Positions 1 through 11,232 of a stretch of DNA of 64,000 bases are shown piece by piece; within the stretch, counting starts at the first letter, position 1, and every line of letters begins with the position of its first letter. Made by a program: the position numbers and the translations under genes. The stretch is taken from positions 1 to 64,000 of the forward strand of contig DXHY01000027.1 of the NCBI GenBank assembly GCA_019113175.1. Reading direction: 5' to 3'. The notes below the pieces were generated by a model that made no database searches, had not been told where the DNA came from, and saw nothing but the letters and a program-made list of their open reading frames with translations. The stretch comes from Candidatus Eisenbergiella stercoravium. Lineage in GTDB: Bacteria > Bacillota > Clostridia > Lachnospirales > Lachnospiraceae.

Positions 1-638
1 TCCTTTGCCATGGCGAGGAACATCTTTCTTAAGTTCTCCGCCTGCACCTCCTGCTGATCCGGCGTCCTGCTTTCCCCGTTCTCCTTATCGCTGCGGAAAT
101 TGATGTGCTGCAGCTTGGTCACGCCGTCCACAAGAAGCGCCACGTCCGGCCCGAATTCCTTCGTGATCTCATCCACCGTCATGATGGTGTCCTCCACCAC
201 GTCATGCAGCAGTCCGGCCTCAATGGTTTCCTTATCCAGCTCCAGATCGGCCAGAATGATGGCTACACACAGGGGATGGATGATATAGGGCTCACCCGAT
301 TTGCGCACCTGTCCCTCATGAGCCTTTGCCGCAACCTGATAGGCCTTTTCAATCATGGAGATATCGTCCGAAGGGTGATATCTGCGCACCCGGGCGATCA
401 GATCCTGGTACAGCTCTTCCGGACTCAGGTACTCCTTCATGGCCTCAATGCGCCCATCGTCAATGAGAACCCCGTCCTCATCCTGACCGGGTCTGGCATC
501 CAGGCTGCCGCCGCCCTCATATACGATTCTGGTTTCCTCTTCCTTCCCGGCCTCCCTGTGCGCAGGAGCCTGCTTAACGTCTTCTTTTTTCTGAACGCTT
601 CCTGTCAGCTTTTCTTCTGTCGTAACCGTTTTATCCAT
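1..638 (-). CDS. relA: RelA/SpoT-family (p)ppGpp synthetase/hydrolase, N-terminal part (runs off left edge)
   Basis: Reverse-strand translation MDKTVTTEEKLTG...RRYHPSDDISMIEKAYQVAAKAHEGQVRKSGEPYIIHPLCVAIILADLELDKETIEAGLLHDVVEDT is the HD hydrolase domain. Absent from the ORF track because it is truncated. Confidence 0.93.
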   Translation of the reverse strand, partial: MDKTVTTEEKLTGSVQKKEDVKQAPAHREAGKEEETRIVYEGGGSLDARPGQDEDGVLIDDGRIEAMKEYLSPEELYQDLIARVRRYHPSDDISMIEKAYQVAAKAHEGQVRKSGEPYIIHPLCVAIILADLELDKETIEAGLLHDVVEDTIMTVDEITKEFGPDVALLVDGVTKLQHINFRSDKENGESRTPDQQEVQAENLRKMFLAMAK

Positions 639-761
639 ATATCATCACCGACATCTCTCATCTCCGGCATGTACCGCATATTCCGCCCATGCGTCACTGC
701 CGCTCAGCCTGCTGTCCCTGAAAAAACAGGCGCACACTGCAGCTTCCCTCACATCAACACG

Positions 762-1286
762 TCAGTTTCCTTCATACTGAATTGCGGATTCCAGACGATA
801 TCCCGCAATTTTTTCTCTGCCCTTCAGACCCTTCAGCTCCATGAGCACCACAACGCCGACTACCTGGCCGCCAAGCGATTCCACCAGACGGATCATTGCC
901 TCCGTCGTTCCTCCGGTCGCGATCAGATCATCCACGATCAGCACCTTCTGTCCAGGACGGATGGCGTCCTTGTGAATCTCGATCACTGCGGTACCATACT
1001 CCAGCTCATATTCCATGGCAACCGTCTCACAGGGCAGCTTGCCCTTCTTTCGGATCAGCACAAAGGGCTTATGATTATTGTATGCGATGGGAGTTCCAAA
1101 AATAAAGCCTCTGGACTCCGGCCCCACCACTACATCATATTCCAGATCCTTCACCAGATCCTGCATTGTGTCGATTGCCAGATGCAGTCCGTCCGCATCC
1201 TGCAGCACGCTCGTCACATCGCGGAACATCACGCCTTTCTCCGGGAAATCCGGGATACATCTTACGTATTCTTCCAGTTTTTTCAT
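762..1286 (-). CDS. apt: adenine phosphoribosyltransferase
   Basis: PRPP motif VLIVDDLIATGGTTEA and VVGPESRGFIFG. ATG at 1286 is preceded by SD GGAGGAAGAG; the ORF-track start at 1298 lies inside that SD motif. Confidence 0.95.
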   Translation of the reverse strand: MKKLEEYVRCIPDFPEKGVMFRDVTSVLQDADGLHLAIDTMQDLVKDLEYDVVVGPESRGFIFGTPIAYNNHKPFVLIRKKGKLPCETVAMEYELEYGTAVIEIHKDAIRPGQKVLIVDDLIATGGTTEAMIRLVESLGGQVVGVVVLMELKGLKGREKIAGYRLESAIQYEGN

Positions 1287-1531
1287 CTCTTCCTCCATGC
1301 CGAAGCGTTCTCACTCTGAGGCCGCGAGAAGAAATCACGCATGTGATTTCTCCTCTGCGATCACAGCAGTTTTGTGCTTCGGTGCAAAACTGCCGATTGA
1401 AAAATAAGCTGTCAAGCTTATTTTTCAATCTTCCTCCATGTCCGGGACTGTGCCTCCGGGACGCAGATTCTGCATCTGCCGCCTTCTTTTGCACGTTTTT
1501 GTGGCTATTTTTCCCTAAAAAACTATTATTT

Positions 1532-1560
1532 ATTATATTATCTATCCCGGCATAAGTCAA
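1532..1560 (-). promoter_or_regulatory. sigma70-type promoter for apt
   Basis: Minus strand TTGACT-17 nt-TATAAT (-35 1555-1560, -10 1532-1537). Confidence 0.7.
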
Positions 1561-1563
1561 CGA

Positions 1564-2313
1564 CTACCAGAGCTTCATGTTTCCGGACAGCCAGTCTTTC
1601 ATGATTCCGAAAAATTCCCGGAGCATGTTATTCGCCTGAAAAGCGATATCGCATGGAGCGGCAATTCCCCTGACCTGCCCGTAGCCCTGTCCGGCCGCCA
1701 GCCGTTCGGCACGATAAACGTGAAAATTGTTGGTTACAATTCCAACGGAAGCCCCCTCTTCCATAAAGGCCTTTGAAAACCTGAGATTTTCCACCGTATT
1801 TCCCGAACGGTCTTCCATCCGGATCCGTTCCGGGGCAATGCCGCGCCCCACCAGATAATCATACATGCCCTGAGCCTCACTGACCGGCTCATTGCTCCCC
1901 CGGCCCCCGGAAACGATCACGATGGTATCCGGATTTTCCAACAGATAATCATACGCCGTATCCAGCCGTAAGCGCAGCGCCTTACTCGGCCCGTTTTCCC
2001 GCATCTGCGCGCCCAGCACCACCAGGCAGTCAAGCCCCGGCTGGCCCTTTGCATAAAAGCGGCTCACAATCAGCCCCTCGATCAGAAGGAAAAATAGAAG
2101 CCCTGCTCCGAACAGAATTGCTGCAGCTCCTCTTATGACACCCGGCAGCCGCTTCCAGATTCCGAAAGCAAAGACTCCCGAAATTCCAAAACAGCCGATC
2201 CCCATCACTCCCCAGATCAGAAAGAACCAGGAGCCAAATACGCCTGACAGAAAAATGCCGATGCAGTAAAGGCAGCACAAAATGCCCAGAATAAGAAAAA
2301 TAACCGCTGTCAT
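1564..2313 (-). CDS. YdcF/SanA-like (DUF218) membrane protein
   Basis: CLVVLGAQMRENGPSKALRLRLDTAYDYLLENPDTIVIVSGGRG...VTNNFHVYRAERLA is the DUF218 signature; N-terminal TM segments. Confidence 0.85.
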   Translation of the reverse strand: MTAVIFLILGILCCLYCIGIFLSGVFGSWFFLIWGVMGIGCFGISGVFAFGIWKRLPGVIRGAAAILFGAGLLFFLLIEGLIVSRFYAKGQPGLDCLVVLGAQMRENGPSKALRLRLDTAYDYLLENPDTIVIVSGGRGSNEPVSEAQGMYDYLVGRGIAPERIRMEDRSGNTVENLRFSKAFMEEGASVGIVTNNFHVYRAERLAAGQGYGQVRGIAAPCDIAFQANNMLREFFGIMKDWLSGNMKLW

Positions 2314-2480
2314 AATCTCTCCTTTTTCATTTTTCCGTAGCGGATCATCTCTTCAGAGCGGAAACAGCCGCCACGGAATGAGACAGTATCACACAAAGAA
2401 TCCCGCTTGCGGGATTCTCCGCCTGCGGCGGGTCGCGTAAGCGACATCTTCCTTTCCGCCGCAGTGCGATCCACCGGAGG

Positions 2481-2521
2481 TTTTCATACGATAGGAAATG
2501 AAATTTCCTATCGTATGAAAA
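2481..2521. repeat. 19-bp perfect inverted repeat, loop GAA (stacked-hairpin element)
   Basis: TTTTCATACGATAGGAAAT-GAA-ATTTCCTATCGTATGAAAA. Confidence 0.9.
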
Positions 2522-2551
2522 AGCGGCGCCTGCTTTCCGGCAGGTGCCGCC
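2521..2551 (-). terminator. intrinsic terminator after groEL
   Basis: Minus strand GGGCGGCACCTGCCGGAAAGCAGGCGCCGCTTTTT. Confidence 0.75.
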
Positions 2552-2586
2552 CTCTAAATTCTTTCTGATCTATTGATTCGGAAGGA

Positions 2587-4239
<1,653 letters not shown>

Positions 4240-4306
4240 TCATATACATCCTGTACACTCTGGCGCATATCCGCGTCAGGTACGATTGCCGTCAGACAGG
4301 ATCTTC

Positions 4307-4594
4307 TTATTCGATAATTGCCAGAACGTCGGACTGTTTTACGATGATGTATTCCTGATCATCATCGAGTTTTACTTCCGTTCCCGCATATTTGGAATAG
4401 ATCACCTGATCTCCAACCTTCACTTCCATTTTGACTTCCTTGCCGTCAACCATTCCGCCGGGGCCTACAGCGATGACTTCCGCCTGCTGGGGCTTCTCCT
4501 TGCTCTGTCCGGGAAGAACGATTCCGGATTTGGTGGTCTCTTCAGCTTCGAGCTGCTTTAATACAATCCTGTCGCCTAAAGGTACTAATTTCAT
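4307..4594 (-). CDS. groS: co-chaperonin GroES
   Basis: MKLVPLGDRIVLKQLEAEETTKSGIVLP...; adjacent to groEL. Confidence 0.99.
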   Translation of the reverse strand: MKLVPLGDRIVLKQLEAEETTKSGIVLPGQSKEKPQQAEVIAVGPGGMVDGKEVKMEVKVGDQVIYSKYAGTEVKLDDDQEYIIVKQSDVLAIIE

Positions 4595-4642
4595 AAAAAT
4601 GCCTCCTTGATTGAATACTTCGATTCAGTATTATTTAGGCTG

Positions 4643-4669
4643 TTAGCACTCACTTATGTTGAGTGCTAA
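4643..4669 (-). promoter_or_regulatory. CIRCE operator (HrcA site)
   Basis: Perfect TTAGCACTC-N9-GAGTGCTAA upstream of groES. Confidence 0.98.
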
Positions 4670-4680
4670 ACACTATACAT

Positions 4681-4709
4681 ATATTATGTTTTCACCCTTT
4701 TTTATGCAA
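4681..4709 (-). promoter_or_regulatory. sigma70-type promoter for groESL
   Basis: Minus strand TTGCAT-17 nt-TAATAT immediately upstream of CIRCE. Confidence 0.65.
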
Positions 4710-4818
4710 CGTCATTAGCAGGAAAGAGCAATCTTTTTCCTTGAACTTTCTCTTTATTTCTTCTGTTTTCTCATATTTTCTTAATTTTTAATTTTTTTAT
4801 TTCTTTTTCAGCTGCCTG

Positions 4819-5574
4819 TTACATCCCCAGGCCAAGCCGGATGAGTCCCAGGACTAACAGATGAGCCGGATAAAAGACATAGAAAAACCATTTGGAAAAT
4901 CGTCCGCTCCGCTTTCCCTTCTTTCCATTATAAAAGCAAAGGATCACAATTCCCGATATCACGATTCCCAGACAGGAGGCCAGCGCATGTCCCAGCGCCG
5001 GAAGGGGAGCCATCTGCATTACATACGACAGCCAGTTGAAAAGAGCGAACAGAACAGCCGCAAAACCGAAGGCAGCCGCCTGCTTTTTCCGGTTTCCCGC
5101 CGCCCGGTCAAAAAGGATCGTATAAATGGCCGCAAGCAGGGACCAGTCGCAGAACAGGGTGACGAGCACCAGCAGAACCACCAGCAGATTCCGGACAAAG
5201 CCGTTGGATATCCTGTGGCGCACATGCAGGATCAGGAAACAGAAGAAGAGCGTGAAGAGCATGTTCAGCATGCCAAACTGCAGGGCCATCACATAGGGGA
5301 CCTGGGAAATCAGGGCGAAGATGAGAAGCCTGAGGGCATAGTTTTTTCTGGAATGGGTGTACTGATACCCTTCCACCAGAAAAAAGCACATCGTCACTGC
5401 CGTGAAATAGCCGATGTCTGTCATCACCTCAAACCATACGCTTTCCGGCGGTACGAAGGCATTGGCCACATGGTTGATGAACATGGTCAGCATGGCGAAA
5501 TATTTGATCGCGTCACGGCTGATGCACGGATTCTGCCAGACGCAGATTGCCTTTTCTTTGTTTTCCATAGTCAT
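4819..5574 (-). CDS. TraX family membrane protein
   Basis: RDAIKYFAMLTMFINHVANAF... with multiple TM segments. Confidence 0.85.
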   Translation of the reverse strand: MTMENKEKAICVWQNPCISRDAIKYFAMLTMFINHVANAFVPPESVWFEVMTDIGYFTAVTMCFFLVEGYQYTHSRKNYALRLLIFALISQVPYVMALQFGMLNMLFTLFFCFLILHVRHRISNGFVRNLLVVLLVLVTLFCDWSLLAAIYTILFDRAAGNRKKQAAAFGFAAVLFALFNWLSYVMQMAPLPALGHALASCLGIVISGIVILCFYNGKKGKRSGRFSKWFFYVFYPAHLLVLGLIRLGLGM

Positions 5575-5577
5575 TTC

Positions 5578-6420
5578 CTATATCTCTACCTCCATCCCGT
5601 CATAGGACACCACAAATCCATACTTCTCCGCCACAGGCACCATCTCATCATAGGTGACGCCGCCGTTATGGGTGAAATGGTTCGCCACATAGACGGTGCT
5701 TTCGTCCGCGCGCCCTTCCATCACCAGCCGGTCACGGATCTGCTCATTTGCCGCAAAGCCCATGTGGCCGCTGCTGTTTGCGTGAATCGAATGGGTGGAA
5801 TCAAAGCTCACCAGATTCAGCTTCACCGGATGGCTGATCAGATACTCCCAGGTTTTCTCCGGAAACAGACCCGTATCGTTGGCGTACAGAAGCGCCTTCC
5901 CATCCTTTTCAATGAGATAGATCACCGGCTCGCAGCGCACGTCATGCTGTGCCGCCAGCGGAGTGATCTTATACCCTTCCGCCTCAAAGGACTCAAAGGC
6001 CCTGATCCGGACCGGCACCACCCGGTTCTCCATCACGTTATGATCCGCATAGCCCGTTCCCTTGTCTATGGCCGCAACCACCTTTGCATATGCCGGATAG
6101 GTTCCATATATGAAAAGAGGCTGTCCATCGATGCCGTGAGCGAATTCCTCCTGCCGGTTGAGAAGCTCATCCTGGTACAGATGATCCTCATGGTCATGAG
6201 TGATGAGACAGGTATGGATATCCGGCAGATTCAGGCCGTAAAACAGGCTGTGGACATAGGTGTCCGCATTCAGATCCAGAAGCAGCGTGTCGTCTATGAC
6301 TGCCTGGCTCCTCGTCCGGATGTTCCTCCCTCCGGCCCTTCTGCTCCTCTCGCATACCTCGCATTTGCAGAAAGCGGCAGGCACTCCCTCGCATGCCGCA
6401 GTTCCCAGATATCTGATTTT
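5578..6420 (-). CDS. MBL-fold metallohydrolase (PhnP-like)
   Basis: MKIRYLGTAACEGVPAAFCKCEVCERSRR...THDHEDHLYQDELL. Start at 6420 preceded by SD GGAGGGAAAG. Confidence 0.88.
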   Translation of the reverse strand, partial: KIRYLGTAACEGVPAAFCKCEVCERSRRAGGRNIRTRSQAVIDDTLLLDLNADTYVHSLFYGLNLPDIHTCLITHDHEDHLYQDELLNRQEEFAHGIDGQPLFIYGTYPAYAKVVAAIDKGTGYADHNVMENRVVPVRIRAFESFEAEGYKITPLAAQHDVRCEPVIYLIEKDGKALLYANDTGLFPEKTWEYLISHPVKLNLVSFDSTHSIHANSSGHMGFAANEQIRDRLVMEGRADESTVYVANHFTHNGGVTYDEMVPVAEKYGFVVSYDGMEVEI

Positions 6421-6605
6421 CATCGTCTTTCCCTCCATACCGAAACACATTGTGTTTATAGCAATCGGATAGAGGAAGTGCCTTCCCCTCTCCGATTACG
6501 CGATGCGCCGGAATCTTTTCTGATTATCTCTTTTTTCCGGAATAAATGCAAGCTTCTTTTCCGCAAAAACAAAATTCAGGATTTGATCATTCTGACCGCT
6601 TTTTA

Positions 6606-6633
6606 TTGAAAAATCCGGCGTTTTGTGTATAAT
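6606..6633 (+). promoter_or_regulatory. sigma70-type promoter for ABC-F gene
   Basis: TTGAAA-16 nt-TATAAT. Confidence 0.6.
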
Positions 6634-6681
6634 GTAAGAGCAGCAAAAACACGGATAATTAAGAATAAGTAAGGAGTCAGA

Positions 6682-8319
6682 ATGATACAAGCGGTAAATG
6701 TCACTTTAAGACTGGGAAAAAAGGCATTGTTCGAAGATGTGAACATCAAATTTACGGAAGGCAACTGCTACGGTCTGATCGGTGCGAACGGAGCGGGAAA
6801 GTCCACCTTTTTAAAGATTCTTTCCGGCCAGCTGGAGCCCACCAACGGTGAGGTGGTCATCACTCCGGGCCAGCGTCTTTCCGTACTGGAGCAGGATCAT
6901 TTCAAATATGATGAGTTTCCGGTGCTGGACACCGTCATCATGGGAAACGCCCGTCTGTATGAGATCATGAAGGAGAAGGAGGCCATCTACGCGAAGGAGG
7001 ATTTCTCCGATGAGGACGGTATCCGGGCAAGCGAGCTGGAAGCGGAGTTTGCCGAAATGGACGGCTGGGAGGCAGAGTCCGATGCCGCAAGCCTGTTAAA
7101 CGGCCTCGGCATTGAGACCGAATATCATTACAGCCTGATGAAGGACTTAAACGGAAGTCAGAAGGTCAAGGTACTGCTGGCGAAGGCGCTGTTCGGCAAT
7201 CCGGACATCCTGCTGCTGGATGAGCCTACCAACCATCTGGATCTGGACGCCATCGCATGGCTGGAGGATTTCCTCATCGATTTTGAAAATACGGTGATCG
7301 TGGTATCCCATGACCGTTATTTCCTGAACAAGGTCTGCACCCAGATCGCGGACATCGATTATGGAAAGATTCAGCTGTACGCAGGTAACTATGATTTCTG
7401 GTATGAGTCCAGCCAGCTGCTCATCAAGCAGATGAAGGAAGCCAATAAGAAAAAGGAAGAAAAGATCAAGGAGCTGCAGGAATTCATTTCCCGTTTCTCC
7501 GCCAACGCTTCCAAGTCCAAGCAGGCGACCTCCAGAAAGCGCGCTCTTGAGAAAATCCAGCTGGATGAGATCCGTCCCTCCAGCAGAAAATACCCCTATA
7601 TTGATTTCCGTCCCGACAGGGAAATCGGGAATGAAGTGCTCACCGTGGAAGGAATTTCCAAGACCATTAACGGAGAAAAGGTGCTCAACAACATCTCCTT
7701 CATCATGGGGCACAACGACAAGATCGCTTTCGTGGGCGGAAACGAGCTGGCAAAGACCACTCTTTTCCAGATCCTCATGGGTGAGCTGGAGCCGGACGAA
7801 GGCACCTACAAATGGGGCGTGACCACATCCCAGGCCTACTTCCCCAAGGACAGCACGAAGGAGTTCGACAACGATCTGACCATCGCGGACTGGCTGATGG
7901 GCTATTCCCCGGTAAAGGATATCACCTATGTGCGCGGTTTCCTGGGAAGAATGCTGTTCGCGGGCGAGGACGGCGTGAAGAAGGTCCGCGTCCTTTCCGG
8001 AGGAGAAAAGGTGAGATGCCTGCTTTCCAAGATGATGATTTCCGGTGCGAACTGCCTGGTACTTGACGAACCCACCAACCATCTGGACATGGAATCCATT
8101 ACCGCGCTCAACAACGGACTGATCAAGTTCCCCGGCGTCGCTCTCTTCTCCTGCCGTGACCATCAGTTCGTGCAGACCACGGCCAACCGGATCATGGAGA
8201 TCCTGCCGGACGGCACGCTGATCGATAAGATTACCACCTACGACGAGTACCTGGCAAGCGATGCGATGGCAAGAAAGCGCACCATCTATACCGCCAACAA
8301 GGAAGACGACGAGAATTAA
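6682..8319 (+). CDS. ABC-F family ATPase (YbiT/YkpA-like)
   Basis: Two NBDs, GANGAGKSTFLK and LLLDEPTNHLDLDAI/LVLDEPTNHLDME; no TM segments. Confidence 0.93.
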   Translation: MIQAVNVTLRLGKKALFEDVNIKFTEGNCYGLIGANGAGKSTFLKILSGQLEPTNGEVVITPGQRLSVLEQDHFKYDEFPVLDTVIMGNARLYEIMKEKEAIYAKEDFSDEDGIRASELEAEFAEMDGWEAESDAASLLNGLGIETEYHYSLMKDLNGSQKVKVLLAKALFGNPDILLLDEPTNHLDLDAIAWLEDFLIDFENTVIVVSHDRYFLNKVCTQIADIDYGKIQLYAGNYDFWYESSQLLIKQMKEANKKKEEKIKELQEFISRFSANASKSKQATSRKRALEKIQLDEIRPSSRKYPYIDFRPDREIGNEVLTVEGISKTINGEKVLNNISFIMGHNDKIAFVGGNELAKTTLFQILMGELEPDEGTYKWGVTTSQAYFPKDSTKEFDNDLTIADWLMGYSPVKDITYVRGFLGRMLFAGEDGVKKVRVLSGGEKVRCLLSKMMISGANCLVLDEPTNHLDMESITALNNGLIKFPGVALFSCRDHQFVQTTANRIMEILPDGTLIDKITTYDEYLASDAMARKRTIYTANKEDDEN

Positions 8320-8344
8320 CGTAAAAAAACGGAGAAACAAATCT

Positions 8345-9205
8345 ATGAAAATTGTGGACCTGCATGTTCATTCCTGCAGATCCGACGGCACGTTTACCCC
8401 TTCTGAACTGGTGGAACTCGCCCTTCAGAAGGGGCTTTCCGCTTTTGCCCTGACGGACCATGATACCACGGCAGGACTGGAGGAAGCCATCGGATATGCG
8501 AACGGCCGGGATATCGAGGTGATTGCCGGCATCGAATTTTCTACGGAGTATAAGGGACGGGACATTCATATCCTTGGCCTTTCCATCGACTGGAAGCTGC
8601 CGGCCTTCGCGCAGCACATCCAGGCCTTCGTGGATTCCCGTATCGAGCGAAACCGTAAGATGTGCGGAAATCTCTCCGGAGCGGGAATCGATATTTCCTA
8701 CGAAAAGCTTCTGGACGCTTTCCCGGGCGCCGTCATCACCCGGGCGCACTATGCCCGGTATCTGCTGGAACACGGTTATGTGAAAAGCCTTCCGGAGGCC
8801 TTTGAGCGTTATGTGGGCGACCACTGTCCATACTTCGTTCCCCGGCAGAAGGTCACTCCCGCCCAGGCCGTGGAGCTCATTCTTCAGGCAAAGGGGCTTC
8901 CCATCCTGGCACATCCTACCCTGTATCATATGGGGACGGAAGCGCTGCAGACCCTGGTTTCTCAGCTGAAGGAAGCCGGCCTTGTGGGGATTGAGGCCGT
9001 CTACTCCACCTACAGCGCCGGGGAAGAGCGGGAAATGCGTCAGCTCGCCTCCAGAAACGGCCTTCTCATCAGCGGCGGATCGGATTTCCACGGGACGAAC
9101 AAGCCCGGCCTGGAGCTGGCCACCGGTTACAATGGAAAGCTGGTGATTCCCTACGATATCTGGGAACGGCTGAAAGACAGGAAAAAAGAGATGTATGGAG
9201 AATAA
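8345..9205 (+). CDS. PHP-domain phosphoesterase
   Basis: MKIVDLHVHSCRSDGTFTPSELVELALQKGLSAFALTDHDTTAGLEEA. Confidence 0.9.
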   Translation: MKIVDLHVHSCRSDGTFTPSELVELALQKGLSAFALTDHDTTAGLEEAIGYANGRDIEVIAGIEFSTEYKGRDIHILGLSIDWKLPAFAQHIQAFVDSRIERNRKMCGNLSGAGIDISYEKLLDAFPGAVITRAHYARYLLEHGYVKSLPEAFERYVGDHCPYFVPRQKVTPAQAVELILQAKGLPILAHPTLYHMGTEALQTLVSQLKEAGLVGIEAVYSTYSAGEEREMRQLASRNGLLISGGSDFHGTNKPGLELATGYNGKLVIPYDIWERLKDRKKEMYGE

Positions 9206-10073
9206 GAGGATGGAAGCAGAAACGAAACACAGAATGGAACCGAAAAACGGGGAGGAGACAAAAATTCTGTTCAGCGACATGGACGGAACCCTTCTGAAAA
9301 ATGACAGCACCGTGTCCCCGGAGACCAAACGGGTTCTGGACCGGATGAATGAAGCAGGCCACCGGCTGGTGCTCACCTCCGGCCGGCCGCTGGACAGCAT
9401 GCTGGAGGTGATGGAGACTGCCGGACTGTTTTATCCGGAGACCCTGCTCATCGCCTATAACGGCAGTCTGATCTATGACTGCACGGCCCGTGCTCCCCTT
9501 CTTTCCTGGCCGGTTCCCCTGGATGTCTGCCGTGGAATTGCTGACGCGGCCAAACGTCTCGGCATCCATTATCAGACCTATACGGAGCACGAGATCGTAT
9601 GTGAGCGGGAGGATGAAGAGATCCGTTTCTATCGGAGACGGATTCATCTTCCGCTCATCCTTTCGCCGGACCCGCTCTCCGTTCTGACTGAGCCGCCCTG
9701 CAAAATGCATGCCATCCATCTGACCGATCATGCCAGACTGGAGAAGCTGAAAAGGGAGATTGAAGAGCGCTATCCGGATGAAATCACCGTTCAGTTTTCC
9801 AACGATCAGTATCTGGAATTCTTTCACAAAAAGGCCGGAAAAGGAAATGCCATCCTGCAGGTCTGCCGGTATTTCGGCATTCCCGTAAAAAACAGCTTCG
9901 CTGCAGGGGATGCCCCTAATGATATTTCCATGCTGGAGGCCGCCGGGTGCGGGATCGCCATGAAAAATGCGGCCCCCCTGGTAAAAGAGTCCGCAGACTA
10001 TATCACACGTTATGACAATGAGCACGATGGGCTGGCCGACGCCATGGAAACGCTTCTGTTCGGCGGAAAATGA
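9195..10073 (+). CDS. Cof-type HAD-IIB hydrolase
   Basis: ILFSDMDGTLLKNDSTVSPETKRVLDRM...FAAGDAPNDISMLEAAGCGIAMKNA. Confidence 0.92.
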   Translation: MENKRMEAETKHRMEPKNGEETKILFSDMDGTLLKNDSTVSPETKRVLDRMNEAGHRLVLTSGRPLDSMLEVMETAGLFYPETLLIAYNGSLIYDCTARAPLLSWPVPLDVCRGIADAAKRLGIHYQTYTEHEIVCEREDEEIRFYRRRIHLPLILSPDPLSVLTEPPCKMHAIHLTDHARLEKLKREIEERYPDEITVQFSNDQYLEFFHKKAGKGNAILQVCRYFGIPVKNSFAAGDAPNDISMLEAAGCGIAMKNAAPLVKESADYITRYDNEHDGLADAMETLLFGGK

Positions 10074-10087
10074 CGGCCGCTCCGCAG

Positions 10088-10138
10088 GAGGGCTGCTGTC
10101 AGGCCGGAATCACCGGTCTGACAACAGCCCTCTTTTTT
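10088..10138. terminator. bidirectional intrinsic terminator
   Basis: GAGGGCTGCTGTCAG...CTGACAACAGCCCTCTTTTTT between convergent genes. Confidence 0.85.
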
Positions 10139-11198
10139 CAGCCGCCGCTTTTTTCAAAAGGCTCCTGCGGAAGGCATCATACAGCAGCTTCCCTCCCACA
10201 GGCAGGCCAATCATCGCTGCGAGATACACCACCGTTTTAAGAAGCGATATTCCAGTAAGGAAGGGAAATACCGCCGGAAGATATTCCAGGATCAGCATAT
10301 GATACAGGAAAATATAAAGGGTATAGCGTCCCAGCCAGGCGAGTACAGACAGAATACGGTCAATGACCGCGTTGTTCATAAGCGCTCCCAGGCTGCACCA
10401 GGAAAAAATCAGAAAAATTACCGCCATGGAATATACCGTCATGGTGATTCCCGGAGGATTCACCCGGAGAAGCCAGCCGAACAGGGCCTCATCCAGCGCG
10501 AGGCGATCCTTCAGCAGGAAGGCCAGCGCCGCGGCAAAGAACAGCGTCGAAGCCGCCGCGCAGATCACGGCCCGGCTCCGGTAACGGATCACAATCTGCA
10601 TGTCCGCGGCAATCATCCCCGCCACAAACAGAAACAGATAGGTTCCTCCCAGCAGGTAATTTCCTCCGCCATAAGTCTGCAGGGCAATCGTGTGCTTCAG
10701 GCAGAAAAGAGAGACCAAAAGCGCAGCTGCCAGATATCCCAGACGCCACAGGAAGCTGAATTTTCCTCTCCTGCAGAAAAGGGTCAGAAGATACAGAGCC
10801 GGTGCTGCCGCGATGAGCTGCAGATAGATCAGAACGAAGTAAAACTGCCCCTCCAGATTAAAATTCAGCGCCCACAGCACGAAGGGCCCAAGGCTGATGG
10901 TAAATCCGGTCTGCAGGAACTGACAGACCGCCACAGCCGCCAGATAGGGGACCGTAATCCGCCACAGCCGCCTCGCCACCCAGCGGCCAAAGCTTTCCTC
11001 CTCCCTTCTCCGTTTCAGAGAGTACCAGGAGGTCATTCCGGACAGGAAGAAGAACACGGATACGGAAAAGAAGGAAATATACTGAATCGTTTCTCCCTCA
11101 TACAGAATCCCCTTTCCATGGTCAATCACCACAGCCAGGATCGCCAGAAATTTGGCGCAGTCGATCCAGACGATGCTTTGTTTTTCTGTTTTCGGCAT
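10110..11198 (-). CDS. acyltransferase family 3 (OafA/WecH-like) membrane protein
   Basis: SIVWIDCAKFLAILAVVIDHGKGILY...FFFLSGMTSWYSLKRR; multiple TM segments. Confidence 0.85.
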   Translation of the reverse strand: MPKTEKQSIVWIDCAKFLAILAVVIDHGKGILYEGETIQYISFFSVSVFFFLSGMTSWYSLKRRREEESFGRWVARRLWRITVPYLAAVAVCQFLQTGFTISLGPFVLWALNFNLEGQFYFVLIYLQLIAAAPALYLLTLFCRRGKFSFLWRLGYLAAALLVSLFCLKHTIALQTYGGGNYLLGGTYLFLFVAGMIAADMQIVIRYRSRAVICAAASTLFFAAALAFLLKDRLALDEALFGWLLRVNPPGITMTVYSMAVIFLIFSWCSLGALMNNAVIDRILSVLAWLGRYTLYIFLYHMLILEYLPAVFPFLTGISLLKTVVYLAAMIGLPVGGKLLYDAFRRSLLKKAAAEKRGLLSDR

Positions 11199-11232
11199 TA
11201 TGAAATTCCCCCCTTCTCCATGTCCGGTTTTT

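Noticed and set aside
1135-1560. 141-aa minus-strand ORF
   Set aside because: Overlaps apt out of frame and runs through the leader hairpins; a repeat-derived reading frame.
4861-6609. 582-aa plus-strand ORF
   Set aside because: Shadow of the traX-like and MBL genes; no plausible domain or SD.
6682-8319. ABC-F gene as an antibiotic-resistance (ribosomal protection) determinant
   Set aside because: Short leader without an attenuator, housekeeping-type YbiT/YkpA features. The atypical second Walker A (GGNELAKTT) appears to be a subfamily trait rather than a novelty.
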